Assembly (NCBI GenBank): GCA_028583405.1
Contig: CM053253.1
Location: 11,543,112-11,607,111 of the forward strand
Source: Pogonophryne albipinna
Taxonomy: Eukaryota; Chordata; Actinopteri; Perciformes; Artedidraconidae
DNA: 64,000 nucleotides
Direction of reading: 5' to 3'
Shown: positions 1 through 25,285 of the stretch, in pieces
Layout: every line of letters begins with the position of its first letter
How positions within the stretch are numbered: the first letter of the stretch is position 1
Made by a program: the position numbers and the translations under genes
Notes under the pieces: model-generated
What the model was told of the DNA's origin: nothing
What the model saw: the letters and a program-made list of their open reading frames with translations, nothing else
Database searches by the model: none

Positions 1-2384
<2,384 letters not shown>

Positions 2385-2512
2385 AGCTTACACGGCGACC
2401 GAAGCACCGGATTGTGACCCCCTCCCCCGACGCCCCCCTCCACCTTACAGGCCACATCCCTCACAGGACTTACTAGTATGTTTACGCTCTCCTAATATCC
2501 ATAAGCTTTGAC

Positions 2513-2518
2513 AATAAA
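2513..2518 (+). promoter_or_regulatory. AATAAA polyadenylation signal for the SCUBE gene
   Basis: The first AATAAA after the SCUBE stop codon (129 nt downstream). It would give a short 3' UTR. Another AATAAA near 4926 leaves a longer 3' UTR possible. Confidence 0.55.
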
Positions 2519-5128
2519 CACTATGCAGACCTGAGAAATACTGAGAATTTGTGTTTTAGGTTTGTTGTCTGTCTCCATTCAGCGGGGATGTAGAGTATTT
2601 CAGAGGGTTTGGTTTCTGTTGTGCAATGAAACCACACAAAAAAACTAAAGTGCCCATTTCAGACAGTAGGAGTAATGTTTTGTGTGTGGTTTGAGCTTGA
2701 TAGAGCTTGCTATTGTATTTTAAATGAGCGGTCTGAGTCTCAACTCCTACCATTAAGTATGACTGTATGTGTTGTGTAACCCTAGTTCCATCTCCAGTGT
2801 CTGTGTGCCGTCCTCGAGGAGGAGAGGTTGTTAAATTCATGTCGCAGCTGCGTTCCAGGTCATTCGAAGCCTTATTATATTTGAGCTCTTAGAGCAGTTT
2901 CCAAGGGTTTTACTGTTAAAACAGTTAATCTGTGTTTTGTTCCGTCTGTCTAGACTGTATCAGTGTTTTCCAACCTTCAGATTATTTCTGTTGCTCTTCT
3001 TTTTTTAAAGCAAATACAAACGGGGGATAATAATTCCAGGAACATAGTGGACATTTGGGAGATGAATAACAAACTAATAATTGTGAGAGCCACAGAAATG
3101 AGATAATGTGATGTCTAGTGGAACATGTCTCTGAGAGAGAGATAAGAGAGAAATGTCTTTGAGGGACATTATGTTTGCTGCTTCTTTTAAAAGGTCACTT
3201 TAATTCTTCAATCTCATATTGTCTGTCTTTCTGATGTACTCGACACTAATAGTCTCTACGTTTAAACTAAAGTTCTTATACACAGTAAGTTGATATTCTC
3301 ACACTGCCTTTCTGTGGACAACCAGTTTTTATTTCAATCTTGTAAATAATGAAAATAAATTAGACTAGGGTTGAATTCTTTAATCCTACATTTCTTTTGT
3401 TACGCAGGACCCCCAAATCACTTTTGCCCCACCAGTCTCAAATCCAAAGACACCAGTACTCTCAAACACACTTTGTTCCGTCCCAATGAAGACAGCTCTT
3501 CCAAAGACCGCCCAAAACGGGTGGGTTTCTTTGTTTTGTGCACTAAAATCAGAGCCTGCAATCCTACCTTTTAGTACAAAGTGTAATGATAAAAAAACTA
3601 CACCTTAATGTTGGTTACACCCTATTGTGACCCACAACAAAGCTTGTGAAATGTGTTCTAAGCTGCATTCCTGCTAAGACTCATTGTATGAAATATGTAT
3701 CCGTCACTGGGGCAGAAAATGTTTGGGTTCCAACGTGTAACTAATCTCCTCTTCAGAGGAATACTAAAAAAGTCTGTTAAGTGTAATAATTAAATATGGT
3801 TTGTTATGAGAACAGCAACCAAAACAGGGTCAAATTATTAGTTTTTTTAGATCTAACACTTTGCTTCATTGGCCAAGTAGTTAGGAATTGTTGCGAAAAA
3901 TGTCTTGCTGAGAATTAGATGAGATTGATACCACTCTTATCTTAACATTAAATGTGAAGTAACAGCCTTCAGAAAGTTAGTAAACCACAAACAATAGAAA
4001 CAGTTAGCCTGCCTATGTCCAAAGGTTACAAAATCAACCCACCAGCAACTCTAAAGATCCCAAACCAACATTAAAATCTTGTGCTTAGTAAAACTCAATA
4101 TAATTTGCCGACGGTGCAGGACTTCCTGGAGTCTCTGCTTTTGTTGCCTCTCAACCTTGGTAACTGCATGAAGGACATTCAGAAAGAAAATAAAGTAGTA
4201 TTTTCCCCCAAATGTAGGGACTATTTTTAAAAACTCATAATCAGCACCACTGCAGTCAAATTGGTCCAAACGACTGCATGGTCAGAGTGATAACCCCAAC
4301 CCCTTAATCCGTACATTCAGCCCTCTGGAGATATGAAATAGAGTTGACCCTTGCGCTCTTATCCTGTTTCCTTTTCCGGGGAGTTTTGTTTTGTCCCCAC
4401 TCATGTAAATAAAAAAAGTGAGATGGTACACTTCCAATCCTGTACCACACTTTAGGATGACAAAGGGATGTTGACAATTTTGTCAAACTTGAGGGCGACG
4501 CTGGACGAAACCATGATTTAATGTTGGTTTGTAATTCCTCCACACAGGCCTCAGTTTATCTCCAGGTATTAGACTCACCCCCCCAAACCAGAATTAGCTA
4601 ATTTCCTGCAACCTGATACTTTTTTTTTTTGTATTGTTGCCTTTTAACGAGAGTTTGCTATGATGTATCATAGAGTTGATAATGATATTTGCACTTGAAT
4701 TGTTATTGCTCATGTAAAGAAATGTCTGGATTTTGTATTGTCTTTTTAAATGAATGGAATTGGTGTTCTTATTTTCTTGTAGCTTGTTTGTTCATGAAAT
4801 GCTCACTCACCGTTTAGTCTATAGAGATGATACACATAACATTATCAACTGTTAAAGAAAAAAAACTATGTACAGGAGGTGAATGAAACAAGTTTGTACT
4901 TGTCGCTGCCCAAAACACTTATTGAAATAAACATACTGTACTTCAGCTTCATTTCAAATATTTAATGTCTTTACAATGAGTTCATACAAGTTTTATGAGC
5001 AAGTAAGAACATATTACTATTAGTGTATTATTATAGTGCAGGAAGACAGTTTTAAGCTTAAGAGACCATTAGTCCCATCCTCTGGACTGCTGTTTAACCA
5101 GGTTGGATTAAATAATGTAGTTCACATT
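2519..5128. other. Non-coding interval between SCUBE and the CCP gene
   Basis: An A/T-rich stretch between two genes that converge on it. It may hold an extended SCUBE 3' UTR and the 3' UTR of the CCP gene. Reading frames here are short and lack family motifs. I see no RNA gene or mobile element with clear ends. Confidence 0.6.
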
Positions 5129-8100
5129 TCAGCTAGCTTGTTGGCCCCTCCAGTTGGTGAGTCTGCGACGTGCTGAAATAAACAGATGGTCATAAGTTTT
5201 GTAAAATATATATATTATGAAGAAATTCAACCAAGAATGTATTACTTACGTGTGCATTTAGGGAGGCGAGGGGACCAGCGGCCATCATGACCACAGGTAA
5301 TGGAGCTTGGGCCGGACATCGTGTACCCCCACACACACTCGATGGAGAGGATGTCCCTTTCTTGGAACTGCTTGTTCTGAGCTCTCATCCAGTAGGCATT
5401 GGCCACATTTGGAGGTGGACATGATACCTCTGGAGAAATTGAAATAGATTCAGAAAAATATATAGTAGCTTAAAGGTCACCTATTAGGCAAAATCCACTT
5501 TGGGAGTGGCATCTTAATTCCATTTAAAGTAAAAGACAGAGAATCAGCACTTTTGAAACAGGGCTGAAACAGAGGGGTTTATGGGATGCTACAATGCATG
5601 CTCTTGTATATGTATATATATTGTATACATGTTTTGTATATATCTGAGACCTATAATATATTGAGGAAAAACAGTATAATAGGGGAAGTTTGTTGTAACT
5701 AAGAGTATCATGAACCTCTGCATTCAGGAGGAGAGTTACTCCACGTCCCATCCTTGGTGCACCAAATGTTCCTTTGTCCAATGAGGGTTCCCGCGCGACA
5801 ATGATAGCTGATCACAGTCCTGTATGTGTACTGTGGCTCGTGATGGTCTCTCATCTCTGCGTTGGTCACTGTTGACGGCTCCTCACACACCACAGCTGTA
5901 AAAAGGTTAAATAGTGTTGGCACAGCTAAAGAGGAAGGGAAATGAATGATCAACTGTCAAATGATGCTTGTTCACCTCACCTTCACAAGCAGGAACACGT
6001 GCGTCCCAGCCTTTACTCAGGCAGTTTCTGGTTGCCTTTCCTACAAGACGATGCCTGATGAAAAATGTTCAAAAGTCAGAGAGTTTACAAGATGGAGAAA
6101 ATCCTGTAAGTGTTAAGAATAACAGTATGTAAGAAAGCAGCGCAGTGTAAAGATCTTCCTCACCCCTCATCACAGACAGCTGTAGCCTTGTCTCCAAACT
6201 CCAATCCAGTGTATGTAAACTCTCCATTCATAATCTCTCCTGCAGAGCCACATGACTTTCCTATTGGGGATAAATAAAGGTTAAGTTAACCAGCTCATGG
6301 TGACCTTGTAAAATATTGTTTTTTATATTTATTTGCAGTCTATCAGTCATCAGGACTGTAAAATAGGTCTTTAAACGTCTGTTTGCACACAAAGACAGAA
6401 ATATACAGAAGCCTTATTTGTCAGATTAAGAAAGCATGCATCTAAATCATTGGGCGCAAATACACAAGACAGATTTCTAGGAAATCCACATGTTTCAATA
6501 AAAATATAGAAATGCCTTTTAAACAAATGGTCAAAAATCAATGGTTGTGCAGCTCAATCAGTCAATAGACCTCTAAATGAGAAAAAGCAAAAGTATGATT
6601 TCACAAATGTTGTTTCATATTAATAGTGCAATGAAGAGGACAATTCGATATTTAGGAAAAAAGTAATAAATTAAGTCAGTATGATATGTTACTTAAGTCT
6701 TTACTTTGACATGTGAGCTTCAGTGGGGTCCACTGTCCCTCGATACACCTGCGGTGTCTGCTGCCACCTGCCTGAACGTATCCGACATCACACACGTAAT
6801 AGACTTTGTCCCCAGAAGCGAACAATGTCTTTCTGATGTACCTGTCAGCGAGGTTAGTGTTGTCAGTGTTTACCGGCACCCTGCATCCCCCTGCTGAACA
6901 GAGACAAGTTTAGAAACAGAGCTCTTCTTTTGAATAAACTGACATTTCTCCTTCCTGCCAAAATGCTGACAACTTTCTTATGTGGTGGAAATACTAACTC
7001 ACTGCCTTTATTGGGTGACAGAGTTTTGTTTGGTGCAGGCCGGCACTGAGGGGGCGGGGGCTGCCACAGACCACCAGCTCCACACCTGATGCTCTGAGCT
7101 CCATCCAGCTGGAAACCCTGACTGCAGGTGAAGGTCACAGAGACCCCCACCCGGTGCACAGACACAGCTCCAGCACTGCTCACCAAGTGCCGGGCCATTG
7201 CAGGGGGGGGGCAGGTGGCCTCTCCCACTGAGGAGATTTTCAATAGATTAGGTGATTCTCTTCCCTCCAACTTGCATAGAAAAATACCTAAACATGAGTA
7301 ATATACTGAACAACCTTAATATGATATCACATTGCATATTGCATAATGGAAAATGTGTTTAAATGAAATGAAGGATTAAGAAGAACACCTTCATTGTGCG
7401 TCACATGCAGACGGTAATTACTAATTTTTGACAACACTGCCCACTTGAGATCATCTATTAAGGTGCAGCAACTTCACCTTACTGTGTGTAAAGAATATAA
7501 CTGGTTTGTGGATCATGAGTCTTTAGGGTTGCTCACCTTCACAAGACGGAATGTCACTGGTCCAGCCCGACTTCTTGCAGATAATATAATCAAGTCCTTT
7601 CAGATAGTATCTGTGAACATAAACACTAATTCAAAGGCTTATTCTGATCAAGTTGTACAGGATGTCAATCATTCTTCTACGTACCCCTCATTGCATACAG
7701 CATAAGCTTTCTCCCCAATGAATGAGTTCCCTTCATACTGGAACTCTCCATGAGGCAGATCCCCGGCATTGCCACATGATTTCTCTGCAAAAAAGAAAGA
7801 AAGAGAGAGTTGATGGCCAATCAGAACAGGAATCAAGGGTGAAATATTATTTGCCAGCTGGGGGAAAAAAGACAGATACCTTTCATTTACAAATGGCAAA
7901 ACAACCCTTATAAGCTGCTCCAAAGCCTATGTGCTAACCTCAGTGTGTTTTGTCACTAGGATTTTATGGGTGTTTTTATGGAAATATAATTTTTTTTTAA
8001 AAACTGTGAAGTGTGTAAAGGCACCGTAATGCAAATGCTTCAGTTTGAGGACGGCAATCATCTGGTTTTCTTAAGTGCTTATTGTTGGGAATATGGCAGG

Positions 8101-9554
8101 TGGCAGCAGATACCGCAGGTGTATCGAGGGACAGTGGACCCCACTGAAGCTCAAATGTCAACGTAAAGACTTAAGTAACATATCATACTGACTTATTTTA
8201 TTACTTTTTTCCTAAATATCTAATTGTCCTCTTCATTGCACTATTAATATGGAACAACATTTGTGAAATCATACTTTTGCTTTTTCTCATTAAGAGGTCT
8301 ATTGACTGATTGAGCAGCACAACCATTGATATGTTGGAAATATTTTCTAAGGCTCATAACTTTGACCCAGTTTATCAGTTAAAACTGTCCTGACTGAGCA
8401 CACGCACCTGTAACCTTGGCTCTCAGTGTTTTGTCTCCCTGTTCCTGCCTGCTGGCGTCAGCTGATAGAGGTGTTATGGTTCTATCTTGTTATGCACAAT
8501 GTTGATTATTTTCTCAGAACTAGCTAAATACATGGGTCTGGGGTAAAGTTCTTCAGAATTGGTTTGGCATCTCAACCGTGTGGTCAGATCGTGGCCCATG
8601 TCATGTCTTGTGAATTCTCCGGCCGAAGCTCCAAATAAACCATCAGTGTTTGCCATCAAAGCTCCAGCTCTCCTCCTGTCTCTCTGAATCCTGTCTCCAA
8701 TTGCTTCCGAAGTTTCCCCCACACTTATGATCTTAACACTTAACCATTTAAGCTCCACATAGATGTGTCTGATCATAAAAAAGGAATTGGTTATCTAGGA
8801 TTTTCCTTTTACATCTTCATGTTATCTAAAATAATTGTTGGTCTGTGTGAACTTTCATTAAAAAAAGGGATACAAACTTGTAAATATCCTTTAATCTAGT
8901 GTCATTGTTTGGGTAGCATCTTAATAAAAAGCTGCATAAATATTTCAATGTTTTCTCTTGTTTTATTCTAAAGCTAATTGCTTCGCTTTCAGACTTTAAA
9001 ACATGTTATTGGTTCTATTAGATTTCGTAACCACGATGTGTAATAGGATTATATGTAAATTTACCCCATGGCCGCTAGGGAGATAGTCAGTTTGTAAAAT
9101 ATGCTTTAAATCACATTACTCTAAACGTCTCGTTGAAAACCATCACAGAAACATTAACATTTAACCATATATTGACAATTTGAATGCTAAACTAGATGGC
9201 TAACAAGTATGCAAGGCACTTACTTTCGCATGTCAGAGTCAGTTTGCGCCATCCCCCAGCGACACACTGCGCGTCTCTGCGCCCCCCGGATGGAGTGAAG
9301 TCCTCGGCGCAGTCATAGTACACCTTCTCCCCGCTCAGGAACTTCTGTAAGCCGCTGTATTTCTTCACTAGTCTCGCATGTTTGTACTCCGGTGGTGCCG
9401 AACATTGTTTTGGTACTTGAGCTTTTATTTTGGAAAATAAAAAGATTTATTTTACATACAAATAACAATCTGCAAAATTTGAATTATTCTACTAATTACC
9501 TGAAACGCCAAGGGCAAACGATAAAAGCAGAATATTCAGACCGATATTCCTCAT
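5129..9554 (-). CDS. Secreted protein of seven complement control (CCP/sushi) modules, RCA-type
   Basis: Probable soluble complement regulator of the C4BP/factor H/RCA type. Exons read on the minus strand: 9554-9500 (signal peptide MRNIGLNILLLSFALGVSG), 9421-9224, 7784-7685, 7610-7537, 7227-7003, 6893-6705, 6260-6164, 6054-5981, 5895-5716, 5429-5250 and 5172-5129. Lengths sum to 1416 nt, 471 residues. Every module has the CCP pattern of four cysteines and a late tryptophan. Modules 2 and 5 are each split over two exons at the same place (after CNEG and CDEG); a split second CCP is also known in C4BP, DAF, MCP and CR1. Modules 1-3 and 4-6 look like a duplicated triplet. No membrane segment follows module 7; the tail is short and basic (RRRLTNWRGQQAS). 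One donor (after 5716) is a weak GTTCAT. Adjacency to pfkfb2 matches the mammalian RCA locus. The exact orthologue is unresolved. Confidence 0.88.
5472..5692. repeat. Inverted-repeat element fragment in a CCP-gene intron
   Basis: The ends read AAAGGTCACCTATT and, inverted, CCCCTATTATACTG. The interior shares GAATCAGCACTTTTGAAACA and a following block with the elements at 13559-14073 and 42774-43290. It is a shorter member of the same non-autonomous family. Confidence 0.6.
8095..8330 (+). pseudogene. Inverted copy of a CCP exon fragment and its intron
   Basis: About 236 bp here match the reverse complement of 6537-6774 with a few percent mismatches. The match covers the 3' part of the module-4 exon (RRCIEGQWTPLKLKC-like reading) and roughly 165 bp of the adjoining intron. 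It lies in a large intron of the same gene but on the opposite strand, so it cannot be spliced into the mRNA. Confidence 0.85.
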
Positions 9555-9636
9555 GTTTGTCGACTGTGTAGTTCCGTGTAAACAAATCCTGCAGGCAGAT
9601 GACAGATGAAATGGCACCAGCCGGTTCGGATTAGGC

Positions 9637-9644
9637 AATTTATA
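9637..9644 (-). promoter_or_regulatory. TATA box of the CCP gene
   Basis: The minus strand reads TATAAATT about 83 nt upstream of the ATG at 9554. A start site about 30 bp downstream would give a 5' UTR of 50-60 nt. A TATA promoter suits an inducible, liver-type secreted protein gene; that last point is inference. Confidence 0.55.
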
Positions 9645-9976
9645 GGAGGGCTCACAGAGGGAGCAGCGGGGAAAACACAGCCCACATGAAAACAACAGAG
9701 CACACAGGACTACAAGACCAGGGACAGACTACTGCCCTCCAAACACATACAACTTTCTTGTTGTTGTATTGCCAACATTAGTGATCAACCAAACCTATAA
9801 CCTTCCTATCCGTTTTTTTAAACAGAACCCATGATTATCATTTGTCAAGTCTCAGACAAGTGAATTTAAATTTCTTTCAGTATTTAGGACAATAGAAACA
9901 ACATGATATTTGCGTTCCAATAAGTAAAGTCAATAGAGAGTCAAGAGAATGTAAGTAACTAAAACATAGTATAAAG

Positions 9977-10798
9977 CAGCGGTTCCCAACCTGTGGGCCG
10001 CGGCCCTCTAGTGTTCCGCGAAGGCATTGCAATTGGGCCGCCAAATTTAAAAAAAATTGTTTACAGGCTTAAAACACAAACATGGACATAACAATAAGGA
10101 GATGACATTCCCATCTCAGACAACAACAAAACAAAAACAGAAGAAATAAAGATACAGTGAGCCACTTCAACATTTCACAAACAAAAATAGGTTGACAACC
10201 AAATACCACCAAAAACACAACATGGCAAGCATTTCTGTTGTTCCTTTAATCCCACTCTTCGTTAGAGCTCATTATTTCCCATTTCATGGCGTGTTGAGCC
10301 ACCCTTTGATTTTTGTGGCAATAATTTTTTTCAAAAGACATTTTATTTTTAATCTACTCTTCAAACACCTTAAATTAAGATTACTCCTTGATTGACATTT
10401 AAAAATATGTATTTTAGCCAGAAGAATAGTTGTATTTATTAACTGTGTGCGGTCTTCATCTAAAAGCCCACATACAATATTAAAGGGTGTAAATGTAAAT
10501 TCAATATTTGCCGCCAAATAATTTGCAAAAATATTATGATTTGTGTGGAAACATTTTCATTATTACGATTTCTTTTTATTTTAACCTCTTTTCCTTTCTC
10601 TTTCTTGATCCTCCTTAGCAACGGTCATTATAGTCCTTGACAGCGGTCTGTTCTACTGAATTTACAACATGTCACATGTTCTGAATTGACCATTCAGAAC
10701 TTTATTTTGCCTCCGTATTGTTTATGGTTGAATGTGGGCCGCAAAAACATTTTTGATTCTTAAGTGGGCCCTGAGTTGAAAAAGGTTGGGAACCGCTG
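9977..10798. mobile_element. Non-autonomous hAT element (822 bp)
   Basis: Terminal inverted repeats CAGCGGTTCCCAACCT and, inverted, CAGCGGTTCCCAACCTTTTT are flanked by an 8-bp target-site duplication: GTATAAAG at 9969-9976 and GTATAAGG at 10799-10806 (one mismatch). An 8-bp duplication with CAGnGGTT ends is typical of hAT (Charlie-like) elements. The interior is A/T-rich with no transposase. Confidence 0.88.
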
Positions 10799-10974
10799 GT
10801 ATAAGGTTAACCCTAACCCTAACTATGTTGTTAATTTCCAAAATTGTCAAGATACTATACTATGACTTATTTTCTGATATTTTCTTCATACTATGACATT
10901 TTATCGACGTATTATAGTATGTTTTTAATTAGATTTTCTACAACATTCTATACAAAGAGATGCTTTATCAATAC

Positions 10975-11190
10975 ATCAATCAATCAAGTTTATTAATATA
11001 GCCCAATATCACAAAGTTCACATTTGTCTCAGGGACCTTTACAGTTTGTACAGAATATTCATACAAATATGACACCCTCCGTCCTTACAACCTAACATTG
11101 GAGAAGGAAACACTTCCAAAGAAAACCCAGTTAATGGGGAAGAAGTGGAAGAAACCTCAGGGAGAGCAACAGAGGAGGGACGGACGTTGT
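10975..11190. repeat. Teleost interspersed repeat (LINE/SINE-type tail)
   Basis: It opens with CAATCAATCAAGTTTATTAA, then AGCCCAATATCACAAA, and later a GGGAAGAAG...GAAACCTCAGGGAGAGC stretch. This arrangement is typical of a very abundant teleost retrotransposon tail. The family name cannot be fixed by eye. Confidence 0.5.
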
Positions 11191-12344
11191 ATTACTTTTT
11201 TACCAGATGATATAGTATGACAAAAGTGTTAAGTATTATTTAAAACAACTAAGAATGACGAGCACATTAGCGATTTTTTGTTTAATGTCTGTAATCACCA
11301 TGTCAAATAATCAGAGCTTTTTATCTGACTTGACTCATTCAAGGATTATTTCAGTCGTCAGAGCAGGAAAATAACAACTGATAATTTGACTCTTTCCACT
11401 CCCAGAGTTATGACTCACTCTGGGAGGTCACATTTCAGATGAAAATCACATTCATCAAAATTCCTTCTTCATAAACCTACAATTATTTTTCTGTTATAAT
11501 CATAACATAATCAGAAAAATAAATGAACTCAATTTAAAAATGGCATTTAAATTAACTTTAATAAATGAAACATGTACGGTACGCCACAATGTGCAATAAC
11601 ACCAGAGCACTTTAAGACATGCAAATATGTTGTCAATCCTTCAATTCAGGTGAAACATAGTCATACTATAAATGTTAAAATAACTCACAGCCTAGTAGTC
11701 CTTTAAATAAAAGGCACTTTTTCCAAATACCAATCAATTGCCCACATTAAAATCGAAGTCATGTGAATAGAGATTATCCATATGGTTACTTAAAAGCTAC
11801 TAATTACCAAGAAGTACTTTTATTTTATCAGGAATTACACAATGTATTTGCGTATAACTATGAGGACACTAAAAGTAATGAGCACTCTGTGTTTAAAATA
11901 TTGGCATACATTTTATGGAGTTCAAATGTTGTCAGCTTTACGTTATCACAGTGAACCGTGCTGTATATTAAAGCTGTTATCTGAGCAGGAGGCAAAACAG
12001 TGTGTCAGGAAGAAAGGAACAGTAGCTGCCACACGTTTTATAGGGCTAGATGAAACATTTCATTACATTTCATAGCTTGGTTCTGCCCACCACAAGCCTT
12101 AAAGCTTTATACTACACTAAATATAAAATCATGACTACATCTAGCCAGAACCTGCACCTGAGGAAGGACGCACACAACCAGGGAATGTTTAAAAATAAAT
12201 AATCTGAGAAGACATCTAATACAGAAAAAAAGACTGGAGTGTGCCAGAAACTAGGACGGGTTTGTTGAGTATTTCTTACCACAAATCTTTACTTCATTAA
12301 TCATCTGAGCTGGATCTCAGCATAGATTTGAAGGCTTCTGTGCA
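11191..12344. other. Intergenic sequence, nothing recognised
   Basis: A/T-rich sequence between the CCP gene promoter side and the palindrome. It may include distal 3' UTR of the left pfkfb2 copy. Only short, motif-free reading frames occur. Confidence 0.5.
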
Positions 12345-13235
12345 AAGGCATCGATATCATGTCTGTGTGTACAATCACTAACAAGCACATAACCTTTCAA
12401 ACAAAAAACAAAGAGATATCACATATAGCGTTACACTGATATGGTGAAATAAATTGCTTAAGAATGTAATGGCTGAAGCTGGTGGAGATTTTACTGCTGG
12501 TCGTGGAGATACATCCATGTGGAGAAAAGCCTGGGATAAAGGGAAAAACAAAATGTGTGAGATATATATGGAGGAGAGTACAGATGTTTCACGTGATAGA
12601 GTTGTGGAAAAGGCTGAAAATACCTCTTTTGGCTTCTTTAACTCCCAACACGGTTGTCTGTGTCTGCTGCACTGAAGCCGTTTACAGAGTCCTGCAGGAT
12701 GCAAAGGGAAGGGAGACGGCATTAAGACAAACACAGAGCCAAATAAGGAACCAGGCGTTTGTTTTGACTGGCACCGACTGCAGTTGAGCTAATACTAAAA
12801 ATCTGAGGTCAACAACCAGAGAAAACACACTCCCTGTCTGTTCATTACAGTATAAAGAGCACAGTCAATGTAATAAAGGTCACTTTGTGAGCAATAACCT
12901 GCAAGAAACACATTGAAGATACTTAATAAAACGACATATCTGAGATGTTCTATGGGCCTGCTCTGGAGAATAATAATCCAATGTATGTGGAGCAGAGAAA
13001 CCAAAACACAGCAGAACTATACATCCAAAACATTTATTAATATATCAATTATTAATGCAAGGGGTGAGAAAGAAACTCAGCTTTACACTTATAACTCCAA
13101 TCAGTTGATAAAACAAATCAAACTGTACTTCTTTTACCATCCTTTTACATTTTGTAGTTTTCCTGTTTTGTGGGACTTGGCACACGTTTCATTATTCACC
13201 AGCTTTTCTATTTATTTATTTAGTTTACTCTCCAT

Positions 13236-23319
<10,084 letters not shown>

Positions 23320-24065
23320 GATCGCTCTGATTTGTGTCCGGCTGTCCTGCATCAGCTGATCTGGTCCCTGTTAGGATGAGGTCAGCATTTTTCTGTGGAG
23401 GACAAGGTTTTGCTGTATCATAACAAACACTGCCTGATGATGCAGCAGGCCAAAGTGCGCATACAATACAGTGAATTGATAACAGATGATCAAATCTAAT
23501 TTAGGTAATAATGCTGTTATATATTTAAGGATGCTTGAGACTAACAGAAAGAGATCCTTGGAGGAAAAAGGGCAAGGGAATTAATATTGGAGATAAAGTA
23601 TCAGACTATTTTATAAACTCATTTAAACCTCACCAGTGATTAAATAATTACTTAATAATTATATTTGTTGAGATACAGACAAGACAAGTTCATCCCTTTC
23701 AGATTGTATACTCTCTCTTGTTTTAGGGAGGCAACCAAATATAATTTTCATTACCTATTTTTTTCGTCGACAAAATGATTAACAATTTGATCCATAAATC
23801 AGAAAATACTGGGGAAAATGTCCATAATTATTTCCCAAACCAATGTGGACATGTTTAAATATCTTTTAAATATCCAATACTCTAATATTTAGTTCAACAC
23901 CCTAAATGACACCGAAATCCTAGCAAATATCCAAAATGGACAAGTTTAAACTAGTGAATTATTCTAATCTGTAATAGTTGATGATCTGTCAGAATTGTTT
24001 GCCATTATTTTTCATTAACTATTCAGTTAGTTGTAGCATCTAAACTCATTGCTGACTTGCACATA

Positions 24066-24470
24066 GTGGTGAAAAGTAACTAAGTATATGTAGTACTGTA
24101 CACAAGAAGATATTTGAGGTAATTGTACTTTTGCTAAGTATTTTTATTTTACACTACTTTATACTTTTACTCTACTACATTTTGGAGGCAAATATTGTAC
24201 TTTTTACTCCACTACATGTATTTACTAGTTACTTTATAAATTCAGATTTGTAATACTTTAAATATGATTTATTTGGTATAGATTACACCATCCAACATTT
24301 AAGTAACTAGTATAGTATAGTATAGTATATTTGATACAAGTATATTTACCTAATCCTACATCAATACTTTACTTAAGTACCATTCTCGAAATGTAGTATT
24401 TTACCAGGGTGGTATTAGCACTTTTACCCAAGTAAATAATCTGGATACTTTTTCCACCATTGCTCATGTC
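24066..24470. repeat. Common teleost repeat with the AAGTAACTAAGTA motif
   Basis: The stretch starts GTGGTGAAAAGTAACTAAGT, contains TACTTTTTACTCCACTACAT, and ends with CTGGATACTTTTTCCACCAT. This is a very common interspersed repeat in teleost genomes. Partner at 32402-32810; a further fragment lies at 53113-53190. Confidence 0.6.
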
Positions 24471-24732
24471 CAATATACTATCAGAGGTATTATGACAGAA
24501 ACTAGATTAGAGCAAAAGCCACAATAACTAATCTGTTTTATTATAATTGAATAATTAATCGGAGAAGTTGCATCACTGTGTCATAATGTCTCATACAGCA
24601 GAGCAGTGGGGTACTATGTACCTGACGTAAACTATCAATCACTTCTGCTTTTACGTTATTTCAATAGACAAAAAAGCATTGAAACAAAGCGGGGATGAAA
24701 ACGTATGAAAAAGTATAATTGTTTTAACTTAC

Positions 24733-24880
24733 CAGAAATCTGCAGGAGCTGTTAATATCTGCTTATTACCTTTGTAACAATGCTGCCATCAGTTAGCTCA
24801 GCACTGCCGGGGAGGACTCCTTCTTCTCGGATGATGAAGCTCCGCCTCCTCGGTGTCAAACCAGCAGCTTCCGGTTGGGA
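24733..24880 (-). other. Probable 5' non-coding first exon and promoter of pfkfb2 (left)
   Basis: A GC-rich block upstream of the ATG exon contains an ETS-like CCGGAAG and a GAGGCGGAG box on the minus strand. Two donors follow: GTAATA after 24770 and a stronger GTAAGT after 24733. A matching acceptor (TCCTCCACAG) lies upstream of the coding start, near 23395. The partner in the right arm is 31985-32132. The exon is inferred from signals only. Confidence 0.5.
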
Positions 24881-25285
24881 TTTCCAAAATAAAATCTCGG
24901 AACTCCGATGTGTAAAGCTAGCATCTCTTTTTTGGATAAAAAAAAAACATGAATTTGGTTCAAAATATAAAACATTAAAGTACCACTCAGAGTTGTGTTT
25001 GTTTTAATGTTAACATATTATAACCTATGGTGATGTTTTCAAAATGTCTGGTGCTGTAAAAGGTTGTTTCAAATTTTGATCGATTTATAAATAACCCAAA
25101 TCATTTTTTATTTTGTGAATAATATATTAATATAACCGGCTGCAGTGCTCCTTGATTATGGCTGGGTCCATCGAGATTGCAACAGATGATTTAATGTCAG
25201 TTTTGTGATTTTATTTTGAAATCAGTCTTGTTCTGGTTAAATTCCGCTATCTTGATGCGTTGTTTTCGTTCATTCAACAAGAACT

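Noticed and set aside
3409..3520. Exon-like segment with an AG before it and GTGGGT after it
   Set aside because: It lies 3' of the SCUBE stop and first polyadenylation signal, has no recognised domain, and no partner exon is seen.
10806..10823. Telomere-like CCCTAACCCTAAC
   Set aside because: Only about two and a half units next to a hAT element; too short to call an interstitial telomere.
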